A stretch of 64,000 nucleotides of DNA, taken from Natronomonas sp. CBA1123 (GTDB taxonomy: Archaea > Halobacteriota > Halobacteria > Halobacteriales > Haloarculaceae). The notes under the pieces were generated by a model. It was not told the DNA's origin. It saw nothing but the letters and a program-made list of their open reading frames with translations, and searched no databases. The first letter of the stretch is position 1, and every line of letters starts with the position of its first letter. Position numbers and translations under genes: made by a program. Positions 6,774-15,470 of this stretch are shown piece after piece. The stretch is from positions 21,395 through 85,394 of the forward strand of contig NZ_WPCC01000010.1 of assembly GCF_009741925.1 (NCBI RefSeq), in the 5' to 3' direction.

Positions 6774-8265
6774 CTCGTCCTGACTGCCGTGCGGTCCCGT
6801 TCAGGTGAGATACGAGACGGCCCGCCGGACGTCGAGCAGTCCGCCGCCAGCGACGCCGGCGAGCCAGATGGCCGCGCCGACGGCCACGACCCCGAGAAGT
6901 GTCGGCAGGCCGGTGACGTGCGGCACCAGAAGCGCCACCGCCGCCCCCCATCACGAGCGAGACGGCGGTGACGCCGACGAGCGAGCGGGCGATGCCGGCG
7001 AACTCGATTGGGAGTTCGAGGCTGATGATGTAGACGTTCGCGAGCGTGTAGCCGCTGAAGGTGACGACCGTCGCCAGCGCCGCCCCGGCGACGCCGAAGA
7101 CGGGTATCAGAAGCAGGTTCAACACGACGTTCGACAGCGCCATGATGACCTTGACGACCGCGCGGTCGCGGGCGCGCCCGAGGAAGTCGAGGCCGTCGCT
7201 CGTGATTTTCACGACGGCCATCGCCAACACGTAGACGCTCAGCAACTGGACGACGATGACGGCGCCGAGGTACTCCGACCCGAAAACGTAGCGGACCATC
7301 GGCTCGGCGACCAACACGAGACCGACGACGGCAGGGACGTACAGCAACAGCACGTACTCGAGGGCCTGCTCGTACAGCCGGGCGGCGCGGTCGGCGCGGT
7401 TGCCGGCCTTCTGTTCGCCGACGGCCGGCGAGATGGTGAACCCCAGCGAACTGGCGGGGGTGACACACACCTGCGCGATTTGTTTGGCGATGGTGTAGTA
7501 GCCGACGGCGGTCACGTTCAACAGCACGCCGACGAGGATGGTGTCGACTTTCCCGTCGATGACGCTCGCACTCCGGGTCGCAGTCAGCGGGATACTGTAC
7601 TCCAGCAGGCGGCGGACGATGCCCTCCTCGCGGTCGACGGTCGGGAACGAGCGGTAGTACCGGACGAAGACGATGCCTCCGACGACGACCGACGCGAGGC
7701 TCGCGGCGACGAAGCCGGCGAGGGCGCCGACGACGCCGAACCCCAACAGGACGAACCCGACGGCGAAACCGACGCGGCCGACCGCCTGTACCGACCTGAC
7801 GACCGCACTCCATGACACTCGATTGAGCCCCTGAAACATCGCCGTGAGGTACTGTCGGAGGGATTCACCGACGACGTACCCGACGCCGAGAAGCAACAGC
7901 GGCGCCAACGCGGCGTCGCCGAGAATCGTTGCCAGCCACGGTCCACCGAGGGTGACGGCCGTGCCGACGACCACCGAGAGTCCGAGCAGGACCCCGAACG
8001 TCACTCGCATGACGTGGGGGACCTGTCCGGGCGCGGATTCGGCGAACTCGGTCACGTAGCGGGCCGCCGAGGAAGGAAGCCCGAGCGTGCCGAGGATACC
8101 GACGGTGCCGAACACCGACAGCGCGAAGTACAGCAGTCCGTACTCTTCGGGCGTCAGCAGGTATCGCGCGAGGATGACGATGAGGGCAGCGTTGGCGACG
8201 ACGTCGAGGACGTTGGCCCCGAACGTCGCCTTCACGCCGCGGGAGATGCGTTCGGCGAGCTCCAT
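6769..8265 (-). CDS. Oligosaccharide flippase (Wzx/RfbX type), C-terminus frameshifted
   Basis: The 498-aa reading frame is a polytopic membrane protein of the MATE/polysaccharide transport superfamily, with about a dozen helices from the N-terminal GVKATFGANVLDVVANAALI onward. It would flip lipid-linked glycans across the membrane. The last 60 residues as read are Arg/Gly-rich and not membrane-like. Dropping one C from the run 6944-6949 instead gives SLVMGAAVALLVPHVTGLPT and further helices, ending with a stop at 6801. The start at 8265 overlaps the stop of the upstream membrane protein gene by one base. Confidence 0.85.
   Translation of the reverse strand: MELAERISRGVKATFGANVLDVVANAALIVILARYLLTPEEYGLLYFALSVFGTVGILGTLGLPSSAARYVTEFAESAPGQVPHVMRVTFGVLLGLSVVVGTAVTLGGPWLATILGDAALAPLLLLGVGYVVGESLRQYLTAMFQGLNRVSWSAVVRSVQAVGRVGFAVGFVLLGFGVVGALAGFVAASLASVVVGGIVFVRYYRSFPTVDREEGIVRRLLEYSIPLTATRSASVIDGKVDTILVGVLLNVTAVGYYTIAKQIAQVCVTPASSLGFTISPAVGEQKAGNRADRAARLYEQALEYVLLLYVPAVVGLVLVAEPMVRYVFGSEYLGAVIVVQLLSVYVLAMAVVKITSDGLDFLGRARDRAVVKVIMALSNVVLNLLLIPVFGVAGAALATVVTFSGYTLANVYIISLELPIEFAGIARSLVGVTAVSLVMGGGGGASGAARHRPADTSRGRGRRRGHLARRRRWRRTARRPAGRLVSHLNGTARQSGRA
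6944..6949. other. C6 run causing +1 frameshift in the flippase gene
   Basis: Six C (six G on the coding strand) lie where five would continue the hydrophobic frame to the stop at 6801. The as-read frame becomes low-complexity Gly/Arg immediately after the run. Confidence 0.8.
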
Positions 8266-10064
8266 CAGTCGGCCGGGTCCAGCCGATAGAGCTGGTACTC
8301 GCCGTTGTCCTGGAGTCGATGGATGCGACTGGAGCGGTCGAGCCGTTCGAAGCCGGTTTCGCTGTAGCGGAATCCGTCGTACAACTCGACCTCGGCGACG
8401 CGGTCGCTCTCCGTGACGGCGATGTACCTATCCGTCTCGTAGAACGTCGTCAGGTTGTCGTTGAACACTGGCCCGGGGATGCCGGTCCGAAAGCCCGGGA
8501 AATCGAGGTCGCCGCGGGCAGCGGTGAAGCCGTAGTGTGCCTCTATGTAGCGCCAGGAGCCAAGCCGGGTTCCGAGTAGCGGGGTCTCGCCGTCGTGGTA
8601 CTCGAAGGTCACGTCGTGGCCCTCCAGGGACTGGTCGGTCACCTGTTGGTTGGCCTTGAACACGTACGGGCTGGCGTGTACGGTGACGAGTTGTACGAGG
8701 AGTACGGCGACGAAGAACGCCCCGAGGGCGGCCGAGAGATGCTGTCGAGTGAGCCGTTTTTCGGCGTTGGAGACGATTCGGGTCAGGCCGAGGCCACCGA
8801 CGAGCGCCACCGGCACCGTGATGAACCCGAGTATCCGGAAGTAGTGGTCGCCCTGTGCAGCGAAGAAAATGACGAGGAAGCCGACACCGAGCGGGACGAG
8901 CGCGGCGGTGAGGTAGCCGACGACGGGGTCGGTCGGCGTCAGTTCACGGAACCGCCGCCGGAATGCGCCGTAGGTGGCGACCAACGCGAGCAGCCCGACC
9001 ACGATAGTTCCGGCGAACAGTTTGAGGAACAGTAGTTCGAAACTGCCGCCCAGGGCGGCGACCGAGGTGCCCGCACTGGTCGTCTCGGTGAGCGTCTCAC
9101 CGCCGGCCAGGAGGCTCTCGACGATGAACACGGCCCGACTGGACGCCCGCTCGTGGACGGCAATCCAGGCGACCAACACCACCGACAACAGCGCGGCGTG
9201 GACGCCGACGCCGCTGTAGACGGCGAGTGGGTTGGTCGGCGCGTACCGGCGGGCGAGCGCCTGCGTGATGACGATTGCGAACAACAACAGAAGGACGCCC
9301 AGTGTCTCCTGTGGGTGGACGAGCACCATCCCGACGGTCGCGATGCCCAGAAGCGCCCCGAAGGGCGTCAGAAGGACGAACCGCTTCGACACCGACGTGA
9401 GGTGTCGAAACAGCAGGAACAACACCACGGGCGCAAAGAGGATGGCCTGACTCGAGGGGTGGGCCAACACGTGGACGCTCACGAGGTTGATGGGGATGAA
9501 CAGCAAACCGACGAGGACGCCGACCGGGAACGCCCAGCGGCTGTCGGAGATGGCGCGCAGACAGAGGCCGAAGAAGACGACCGAAACCGCCGGGAAGACG
9601 ACCGCAGGGAGGACGACGAGTCCCCGCGTCAGTTCGACGCCGCCTAGCTCGAAGAGGAAGTTCCCGATGATGTGAATCGCCGGATACAGCAGCTCGTCGG
9701 GGCGCAATACGCCGCTGTGTATCTCTCTGGCCCAGCCGAGATGCGTCAGCGAGTCGCCGCCGCCGTGGAAGGCGTACCCCCGAAGGACGGGCAGTCCGAC
9801 GACGGCGAGGACGGCCGTCGCCGCGAGAGCGAGACCGGCGTTGGACAGCACGTCGTCGTCGGGAATCGACACCACGACGGCGACGGCCAAGAGAAGTGCT
9901 GCTCCGACACCGACCCAGAAGGTCGTCGGCGCCGCGGCGTACACGGATAGTTCGTACCCGGTCGCCGGGTTCCGGTAGCCGGCGACGAGGGCGGCCGTGA
10001 CACACAGAAAGCCGAGTGTAAGTGCGGCTCTGTACCGAACTGTTGGGGAAGTAGTCGTGTTCAT
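8265..10064 (-). CDS. Polytopic membrane protein of the glycan island (possible GT-C-like enzyme)
   Basis: The 599-aa protein has roughly twelve membrane helices up to residue 455 and an approximately 140-residue C-terminal soluble part (from ASPYVFKANQQVTDQSLEGH). An acidic/His loop GGGDSLTHLGWAREIHSG follows the third or fourth helix, resembling the first extracytoplasmic loop of GT-C glycosyltransferases. I do not recognise a specific family. It sits directly upstream of the flippase with a 1-bp overlap, so a role in building or transferring the lipid-linked glycan is likely but unproven. Confidence 0.72.
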   Translation of the reverse strand: MNTTTSPTVRYRAALTLGFLCVTAALVAGYRNPATGYELSVYAAAPTTFWVGVGAALLLAVAVVVSIPDDDVLSNAGLALAATAVLAVVGLPVLRGYAFHGGGDSLTHLGWAREIHSGVLRPDELLYPAIHIIGNFLFELGGVELTRGLVVLPAVVFPAVSVVFFGLCLRAISDSRWAFPVGVLVGLLFIPINLVSVHVLAHPSSQAILFAPVVLFLLFRHLTSVSKRFVLLTPFGALLGIATVGMVLVHPQETLGVLLLLFAIVITQALARRYAPTNPLAVYSGVGVHAALLSVVLVAWIAVHERASSRAVFIVESLLAGGETLTETTSAGTSVAALGGSFELLFLKLFAGTIVVGLLALVATYGAFRRRFRELTPTDPVVGYLTAALVPLGVGFLVIFFAAQGDHYFRILGFITVPVALVGGLGLTRIVSNAEKRLTRQHLSAALGAFFVAVLLVQLVTVHASPYVFKANQQVTDQSLEGHDVTFEYHDGETPLLGTRLGSWRYIEAHYGFTAARGDLDFPGFRTGIPGPVFNDNLTTFYETDRYIAVTESDRVAEVELYDGFRYSETGFERLDRSSRIHRLQDNGEYQLYRLDPAD

Positions 10065-10124
10065 CCGTTTAACGTCCCGGCCGAATCGGTCGGCCGAACT
10101 GCCGGAACGTCGGCCCGTTTTGCC

Positions 10125-10134
10125 CTTTGTTATG
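10125..10134 (-). promoter_or_regulatory. CATAACAAAG box upstream of the 599-aa membrane protein
   Basis: An exact consensus CATAACAAAG on the minus strand, 61 bp before ATG 10064, in the gap between this gene and the 62-aa gene. Confidence 0.45.
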
Positions 10135-10181
10135 AACGGATTTCGCCGCCGTCGCCCGGGTAGGGCGAGGCTAGCCGACCG

Positions 10182-10370
10182 TCACCGGTGTTCGAGGAGG
10201 TCGGAGACGGCGCTGCTCTCTGCGACGATGAACGTCTCGCGGTCCCGGTCGGCCTCTCGTGGCGAGAGGAATACGACGTGGCTCGCACCGCAGCGGTCGG
10301 TCGTGACGACCTCCCACTCTTCGATGTCGTCGTTCGGTTCGTCGAGCCACGGTGGCAGTTCGTGGTCCAT
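10182..10370 (-). CDS. 62-aa hypothetical protein following the beta-helix gene
   Basis: The frame starts MDHELPPWLDEPNDDIEEW and ends SAVSDLLEHR. It is acidic, soluble, and contains a VVTTDRCGASHVVFLS strand-like core. It begins 2 bp after the stop of the exported beta-helix gene, so the two are probably cotranscribed. The open frame extends upstream as basic, Arg-rich sequence antisense to nothing useful, so ATG 10370 is the sensible start. Family not recognised. Confidence 0.6.
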   Translation of the reverse strand: MDHELPPWLDEPNDDIEEWEVVTTDRCGASHVVFLSPREADRDRETFIVAESSAVSDLLEHR

Positions 10371-10372
10371 CG

Positions 10373-12220
10373 TTACAGGTCGCTGCTCTCGACGGTGATG
10401 GCGACCGCGCCCTCGACGGTCACGGAGGTGAGTTCCCCTGAGTAGCGGAAGCCGTCCATGCCCTTCCCGACGACGCCGGTGACGGTTCCGTCGCCGACCT
10501 CGTCTTCGAGGTCGTCCCATTTGGTACCGCCGTCCAGCGTCGAGCTGAGCGAGGCGTCGGCCTCGATGTCGCCGGATACCGACAGCTCGTAACTCGCGAC
10601 GGTGTCGGTGTTCGTCCCGTCGACGATGACGCGGTTCGGCAGGGTCTCGGTCGTGCTGGAATCTTCGGTCGTGTCGTCGGTGGAGTCCGTGGTGTCGGTG
10701 GAGCCGTCGGTCGACCCGTCGGTGGAGTCCGTGGTGTCGGTGGAGCCGTCGGTACTGCTGTCTTCCTCGACGACGAGGCTCTCGAAGTCGACGGCCTCGC
10801 CGTCGGCGTAGAGGGTCAGCGAATCGACGTCGCCGCTGACGGAGTAATCCAGCAGGTCACCCTCGAAGCGGAAGGAGTCGCCGCTCTCGGAGATGCCGCC
10901 GGAGGTAGCGCCGAAGCCGGTCCACGTCCCGTCGTCGTTCTGTTCGGCGCCGTCGGTGTCGCTGTTCGCGGGGAAACTGTCCCGGTTGTACAGCGGTGTG
11001 ACTTCGCCCGTCGTCGTGAACTCGTACTCGATGCCGCCGGAGTCCGTGGTGCGAAGCGCTATTTCCGTTCTCGTCGTCGTACTCGTGTCCTCGGTAGTGT
11101 CCGAGGTCGTCGTCTCGGTGGTCGTGTCCGAGGTGTCGGTGCTCGTGTCGGTGGAGGCGGAGACACAGTCGGAGCCCTGACACACGTCGGTGAACCAGCC
11201 GGGCACCGTGAGGTTGCCGTCGCCGGTCACGTCGATGTTGTTGCCCGACCAGGAGTCGGGGACGTTCCGGATGGCGTCGTGGCTGGCGTTGTTGTAGACG
11301 CGGACGTTCTCGATGTGGCCGCTGCTTTCGGTGCCCTCCATAGCGAAGTTGATTGGGGCCGTCGCGCCGTCCCAAGAGTGGACCACGTCGCAGTTCTCGA
11401 TGACGATGTCGTCGCCGGAGCCGCGAACCCAGATACCGCGCTGGTTGTGTGCAAAGCCGGTGTCCGGCGACTTCGCGTCGTTGATGACGACACAGTCGCG
11501 GACGATGGAGTTCGTCGACCCGACGCGGATGCCCGCGATGTTGACGTTGTGCGTGACACAGCCGTCGATGATTATCTGGCCGTCTTCGCCGCCTTCTTCG
11601 TACCCCGGTGAACTCGCGTAGATGCCGTTGTCGGAGAACTCGCTGATGTAGCAGTTGTGAATCTCGACGACGCCGGCGTGCTCCCGCGGGGAGTAGAACG
11701 CACGCGAGCGGTCGTCGGTCTCGGAGCCGTCCGGGAAGTTCCAGTTGTCGACGACGATGTGGCCGTCCGACTCGCACTCGAGGCGAATCCGGGATTCGGT
11801 GACTTTCCCGCGGACGGTGAGGTTCTTGACGACGACGGTACCGCCGGAAGCGAGGATGTTGTTGTTGAACTCGCCGGCGGTCGCGTTGAGGATGACCTCG
11901 CCCTCGCCGATGACGCCCGCGTTGTACTCGGCGTTGCGGTGGAAGCCGTCCCCCTCCCAGTCGTACTCGCCTTCGGGGATGCGGACTTCGACGTTGTTGT
12001 CGAAGAACTCCTCGAGGTAGGGGTCGATTACGTCACCGTTAGTAAGCCCCTCTTCGCCCAAATCGACGACGGTATCCGGGTCGTACTCGCTGGGGAGTGC
12101 GACAGCCGAGCCCGCAAAGCCGGTCGCTGCGACCGCTGCCGCGGAGCTGGCCAGTTTGAGATACGTTCGTCGGTCGAATCCATCACCGCTTCCGTCACCG
12201 CTCTGCTGGCGTTCTGCCAT
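10373..12220 (-). CDS. Tat-exported right-handed beta-helix protein with Ser/Thr/Asp-rich linker (paralogue 1)
   Basis: The 615-aa protein starts with a Tat signal (DRRTYLKLASSAAAVAATGF, residues 16-35). About 310 residues of parallel beta-helix repeats follow (IIIDGCVTHNVNIAGIRVG, IVIENCDVVHSWDGA), as in pectate-lyase-like surface proteins. From about residue 345 come Ser/Thr/Asp-rich linkers separating two beta-rich C-terminal modules (EIALRTTDSGGIEYEFTTTG and RVIVDGTNTDTVASYELSVS). It lies in the glycan island and is a paralogue of the next gene upstream, sharing a TVVDL..EEG opening and a SDNG-(I/L)-Y core. It may bind or modify the surface polysaccharide; catalytic residues cannot be assigned. 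Confidence 0.85.
   Translation of the reverse strand: MAERQQSGDGSGDGFDRRTYLKLASSAAAVAATGFAGSAVALPSEYDPDTVVDLGEEGLTNGDVIDPYLEEFFDNNVEVRIPEGEYDWEGDGFHRNAEYNAGVIGEGEVILNATAGEFNNNILASGGTVVVKNLTVRGKVTESRIRLECESDGHIVVDNWNFPDGSETDDRSRAFYSPREHAGVVEIHNCYISEFSDNGIYASSPGYEEGGEDGQIIIDGCVTHNVNIAGIRVGSTNSIVRDCVVINDAKSPDTGFAHNQRGIWVRGSGDDIVIENCDVVHSWDGATAPINFAMEGTESSGHIENVRVYNNASHDAIRNVPDSWSGNNIDVTGDGNLTVPGWFTDVCQGSDCVSASTDTSTDTSDTTTETTTSDTTEDTSTTTRTEIALRTTDSGGIEYEFTTTGEVTPLYNRDSFPANSDTDGAEQNDDGTWTGFGATSGGISESGDSFRFEGDLLDYSVSGDVDSLTLYADGEAVDFESLVVEEDSSTDGSTDTTDSTDGSTDGSTDTTDSTDDTTEDSSTTETLPNRVIVDGTNTDTVASYELSVSGDIEADASLSSTLDGGTKWDDLEDEVGDGTVTGVVGKGMDGFRYSGELTSVTVEGAVAITVESSDL
10675..10753. repeat. Two perfect 37-bp direct repeats in the linker of the beta-helix gene
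   Basis: Positions 10675-10711 and 10717-10753 are identical over 37 bp (period 42). They encode the TDSTDGS-type linker, in frame, so copy-number change by recombination would shorten or lengthen the linker by 14 residues. Confidence 0.85.
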
Positions 12221-12465
12221 ATCCGAGTAGGCAGGTATTATCTACAAGAGTGTAATGCCCGGATAGAAGCGCTTAGCTAGCTGTTTGTTGTGGATTACTA
12301 GTGATTCCTCGTCGATGGATGTAATTTTGCTATGGTTACGTATAGAACAACTGCTCGCGACGTTAACTCAGGGTAAACGGCTACTAACGGTGGTATGCGC
12401 GGACTACCGAGACGGATGCTGTGATAGACAATGTCATGCTCTGTATAACGCTCAGTAGGTGGTCC

Positions 12466-13804
12466 TTACCACCGTTGGAGGCCGTCTCTGCGGTTCGTCG
12501 AGACGGAGGCGTCCACGTTGGCGGTCGAGTTGACGAGCCGCACGGCCTGCCCCGTGACGTCGAGAACGCTGTTCGTGACGACGTTGTCGGTCGACCGGCG
12601 GAATTCGATGCCGTCGCGGTCCTCTCCGGGCTGGTGGACGTACAGCCCATCGAGGACACAGCCGTGACGTTCGTCGATTCGGATGGCCGAGTCGTTCGCC
12701 GCGCTGCCGGTCACGGTGACGTTGTCACAGTCGAGCCGAGGTGGCGTCGACCCCTCGGCGACCGTCGGGTCGGGCACCTTCGCCCGAATGGCGTTGATGC
12801 CGTCGGCGTTGACGCGAATCCGGGAGTTCCGGACGGTCAACCGTGCGAGCTTCGAGGAGAGGACGATTGCGCCGTCGCTGTGTGTAACGTCTAACAACTC
12901 GACGCGGCAATCCTCGACGAGCGAGGGTTCTGCGTCGGGACGCGGTTCGTAGTCGGTGACCCGGATGCCGCGCATGTTCTCGAACTCCGGGTGCGGTTCG
13001 TCACACCGGATGTGGGCGCCGCGGACGACCGACCCGCTCTTGATTCGGACGTTCGAGATGCCGCAGTTCGCGTAGTAGCCTCCCTCGACGACGATTCGCC
13101 CGGCAGGGGGGGTCGGCGTACAGGCCGTTGTCGGAGAACCCCTCGACGTGGCAGTCCCGAAAGACGATTTCGCCGTGGTTGTCGTCGCCCACGTACATGC
13201 CCGTCACGCGCGACTCGCCGGAGCCGTCCGGGATGCTGACGCGCTCGACGACCCCTTTCCCGTCGGGGTCGGTCACGTCGACGCGGACGGGGCCGCCTCC
13301 GCGGTCGATTTGTCCGGCCACCGAGATGTTCGACACGAGGAGCCCGTCGGACACTTTCAACTGGAGCGCCCGGCCGTCGACCTCGGGATTCGTGTAGTCG
13401 AAGTGAAGCCCCTCGACGGCGATATCACGGCTGTCGATGGCGTTTATCTGTACCGTATCGTCGCCCTCCGCGGGAACGAGCGTCGCGTGGTCGCCGACGA
13501 GTGCGAGATTCGAGATTCCTTCGATGTTCCAGATGCCGCTGAGCAGGAAGCGACCCTCTCTGAGATACAACAGCGTGTCGTCGTCGGTGTACTCCTCCAG
13601 GAGCGGCCGTATCGACCGCTCGCCGTTCGGGTCGGCACCCTCCTCGACGAGGTCGACGACGGTTTCGTACTCCGAGGGGGTGGTCGTCGGTGGTGACGGT
13701 CCGCCCTCGGGGGTCGCGGTTGGCGTTTCGGTTCGCTCCCCGCAGCCGGCGAGTCCCGCGAGGAGACCCGCGGCTGCGGTTCGGAGCATCGTTCGACGGT
13801 GCAT
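12466..13804 (-). pseudogene. Frameshifted exported beta-helix lipoprotein-like gene (paralogue 2)
   Basis: Reading starts at ATG 13804 with MHRRTMLRTAAAGLLAGLAGC, a Tat-like motif followed by a lipobox (LAGC). The beta-helix continues to GFSDNGLYADPP and then degenerates at a seven-base G run (13106-13112). One base fewer continues AGRIVVEGGYYANCGISNVR and joins the frame that ends at 12466 (GLQRW). The repaired protein is about 445 aa and resembles the neighbouring exported beta-helix protein (TVVDLVEEG..., SDNGLYAD). As read it makes a 267-aa truncated product. A real disruption or a base-calling error are both possible. Confidence 0.8.
13106..13112. other. G7 run causing +1 frameshift in the second beta-helix gene
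   Basis: Seven G (seven C on the coding strand) within YADPP codons; six restore continuous beta-helix sequence on both sides. Confidence 0.8.
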
Positions 13805-13865
13805 CTACCGGGCGAAGGCCCTGCGGCGGCATTGTAATAGGAACCGTACCCCGATTAGGAACCCA

Positions 13866-14144
13866 CTACGGCAGTAAATCGGCCGTGACGATGCGCTTCC
13901 ACACCGCTTCGCCGAGTTCGGTCAGCGCGTACAGGCGGCCCTTCTGTCGGGCCTCTGGCACGAGCAATTCGACCATCTCCCGCTCCCGGAGCCGCCGCAG
14001 GGCACGCGAGATGTGTGTGATGCCGAGTCCGGACTCCTCGGCGATGGTCGTCGGCGTCGATGGCTCGGACGCCAACTGTCGGAGCACCGCGACGCGGTAC
14101 TTCGAGCTGATGACGTAGCCGATTTCGTCCCACTCTGATGACAT
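13866..14144 (-). CDS. 92-aa winged-helix transcriptional regulator (paralogue of the gene at 3298)
   Basis: The protein begins MSSEWDEIGYVISSKYRVAV and keeps the same order as its paralogue: TPTTIAEESGLGITHISRAL (recognition helices), REMVELLVPEARQKGRLYAL (wing). Both are 92 aa. ATG 14144 matches the paralogue start exactly, whereas an upstream ATG at 14183 would add 13 residues. It ends about 60 bp before the start of the frameshifted beta-helix gene on the same strand, so it may regulate or be cotranscribed with that unit. Confidence 0.82.
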   Translation of the reverse strand: MSSEWDEIGYVISSKYRVAVLRQLASEPSTPTTIAEESGLGITHISRALRRLREREMVELLVPEARQKGRLYALTELGEAVWKRIVTADLLP

Positions 14145-14322
14145 TGTTGGATAGCGTGCGTCCGGCGACAACCGCCGCTCCACTGGGATTCGGTTCTCGG
14201 TGGCCCGCTCGCATCAGTAATTTCCGTTGGAAGTGGGGTGAGTGTTCTGTCGGGATGGCTACGGTTGGCTGTGATTGCTCCGGAACGATTGTCGGTTACG
14301 TGTACACGTCGGCGGGAACGGC

Positions 14323-15165
14323 TCAGGCGTCCGGCGGCCGGAGTTCGACGCCCGTGATTTCGAATCGGGCGCCGCCGTCGCTTCCTTCGGTCACCTCGAT
14401 GTCCCACCCGTGGGCGCCGACGACGTCTCGAACGATGGCAAGGCCGAGTCCGGTGCCGCCCTCGTCCGTCGAAACCCCCGCCTCGAACACGTCCTCGCGT
14501 CGTTCCGCGGGGATTCCCGGGCCGTCGTCTTCGACGAAGACTCCCGTCTCGTTCGGGAGGAGTCCGACGGTGACCGTCAGCGCCGTCGTTTCGGCGTCGT
14601 CGGTCAGGGTCCGACTGCTCGGTGCGCCGTGCTCGACGGCATTTCGAAACAGGTTCTCGAACACCTGCGACAGCCGGGAGGCGTCGGCTCGAACCGCCCT
14701 GTCGGCGTCGACGACCACCGTCGCTCCGGTCGTCTCGACGGCCGCCCAGCAGTCCTCGACGAGCCGCTCCAAGACGAGGGGTTCGCGCTCGCCGACGACG
14801 CCCCCGTCGTCAACGAGAGCCGATACGTCCTCTACGAGCGCCTCGATGCGGTCGTGGGCGCGGTCGATGGCGTCGAGGTGGTCGGTGGCATCCGTCTCTT
14901 CTCTGGCCAACTCGAGGTGGCCGCTCGCGACCATCAACTGCCCCCGGAGGTCGTGGCCGAACGTGCGAACGAGCCGTTCGAGCCGCCGGTTTTCCGCTCG
15001 GAGGTCACACGCGCTGTCCTCGAACGTCGGGGCGTCGTGGTCGTCGTCGCTCGTCGGACCCGCTGGCCGGGTCACCGGCCCCTCCGCGCGTGCGCTCTCG
15101 TCGTCGCCGGACTCCTCGGCTCCGGTCCGACGTGGGCGGTGGTCGGGCTGTTCGTGATGAGGCAT
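14323..15165 (-). CDS. Soluble sensor histidine kinase
   Basis: The 280-aa protein contains an H-box FGHDLRGQL with the phospho-accepting H71, an N-box ENLFRNAVEH (170-179), G1 EDDGPGIP (212-219) and G2 GGTGLGLAI (236-244). The first 50 residues are low-complexity Asp/Glu/Pro and there is no PAS domain or membrane helix, so the input is not evident. ATG 15165 (MPHHEQ) is preferred over an ATG at 15282 that adds an Arg-rich extension. A HalOD1 gene is divergent. No receiver-domain gene lies within the window next to it, so its partner is unknown. Confidence 0.88.
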   Translation of the reverse strand: MPHHEQPDHRPRRTGAEESGDDESARAEGPVTRPAGPTSDDDHDAPTFEDSACDLRAENRRLERLVRTFGHDLRGQLMVASGHLELAREETDATDHLDAIDRAHDRIEALVEDVSALVDDGGVVGEREPLVLERLVEDCWAAVETTGATVVVDADRAVRADASRLSQVFENLFRNAVEHGAPSSRTLTDDAETTALTVTVGLLPNETGVFVEDDGPGIPAERREDVFEAGVSTDEGGTGLGLAIVRDVVGAHGWDIEVTEGSDGGARFEITGVELRPPDA

Positions 15166-15329
15166 CGGTCCTACCGCCCCCTCCGGATGTCGGGGTGCAC
15201 TCGGCCCGCAGTCCCCCCCTCGCCGTAACTCGGTCGCTCGGCGTTCCCCCACGCGTCGTTCCTTCGACAACCGGAATGACATCGTCTCCAGTACCCGTCC
15301 ATCGAGTATTGTTAACCGGCAACTACTGG

Positions 15330-15343
15330 CTCGTTATAACGAG
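15330..15343. promoter_or_regulatory. CTCGTTATAACGAG palindrome between histidine kinase and HalOD1 genes
   Basis: The 14-bp perfect palindrome lies in the divergent control region. Each half contains the TAACGA core also seen in the island box, so it may be an operator or two overlapping, opposed boxes. Confidence 0.45.
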
Positions 15344-15470
15344 TGGTTATCTCCGACACGGCGAGTTGATTCCGTCCGGTTCGCTCATGTCGCAACCGCG
15401 AGCGAGGGGATTGTGTCGAACGGAAAATACTCTCCAAACGTTAATATGGGGTGGTGTCGATTTAGCGGAT

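Noticed and set aside
5735..7813. One very long frame joining the formyltransferase to upstream sequence
   Set aside because: The upstream part is Arg/Gly-rich antisense-type sequence lying inside the flippase gene; formyltransferase similarity begins at ATG 6736.
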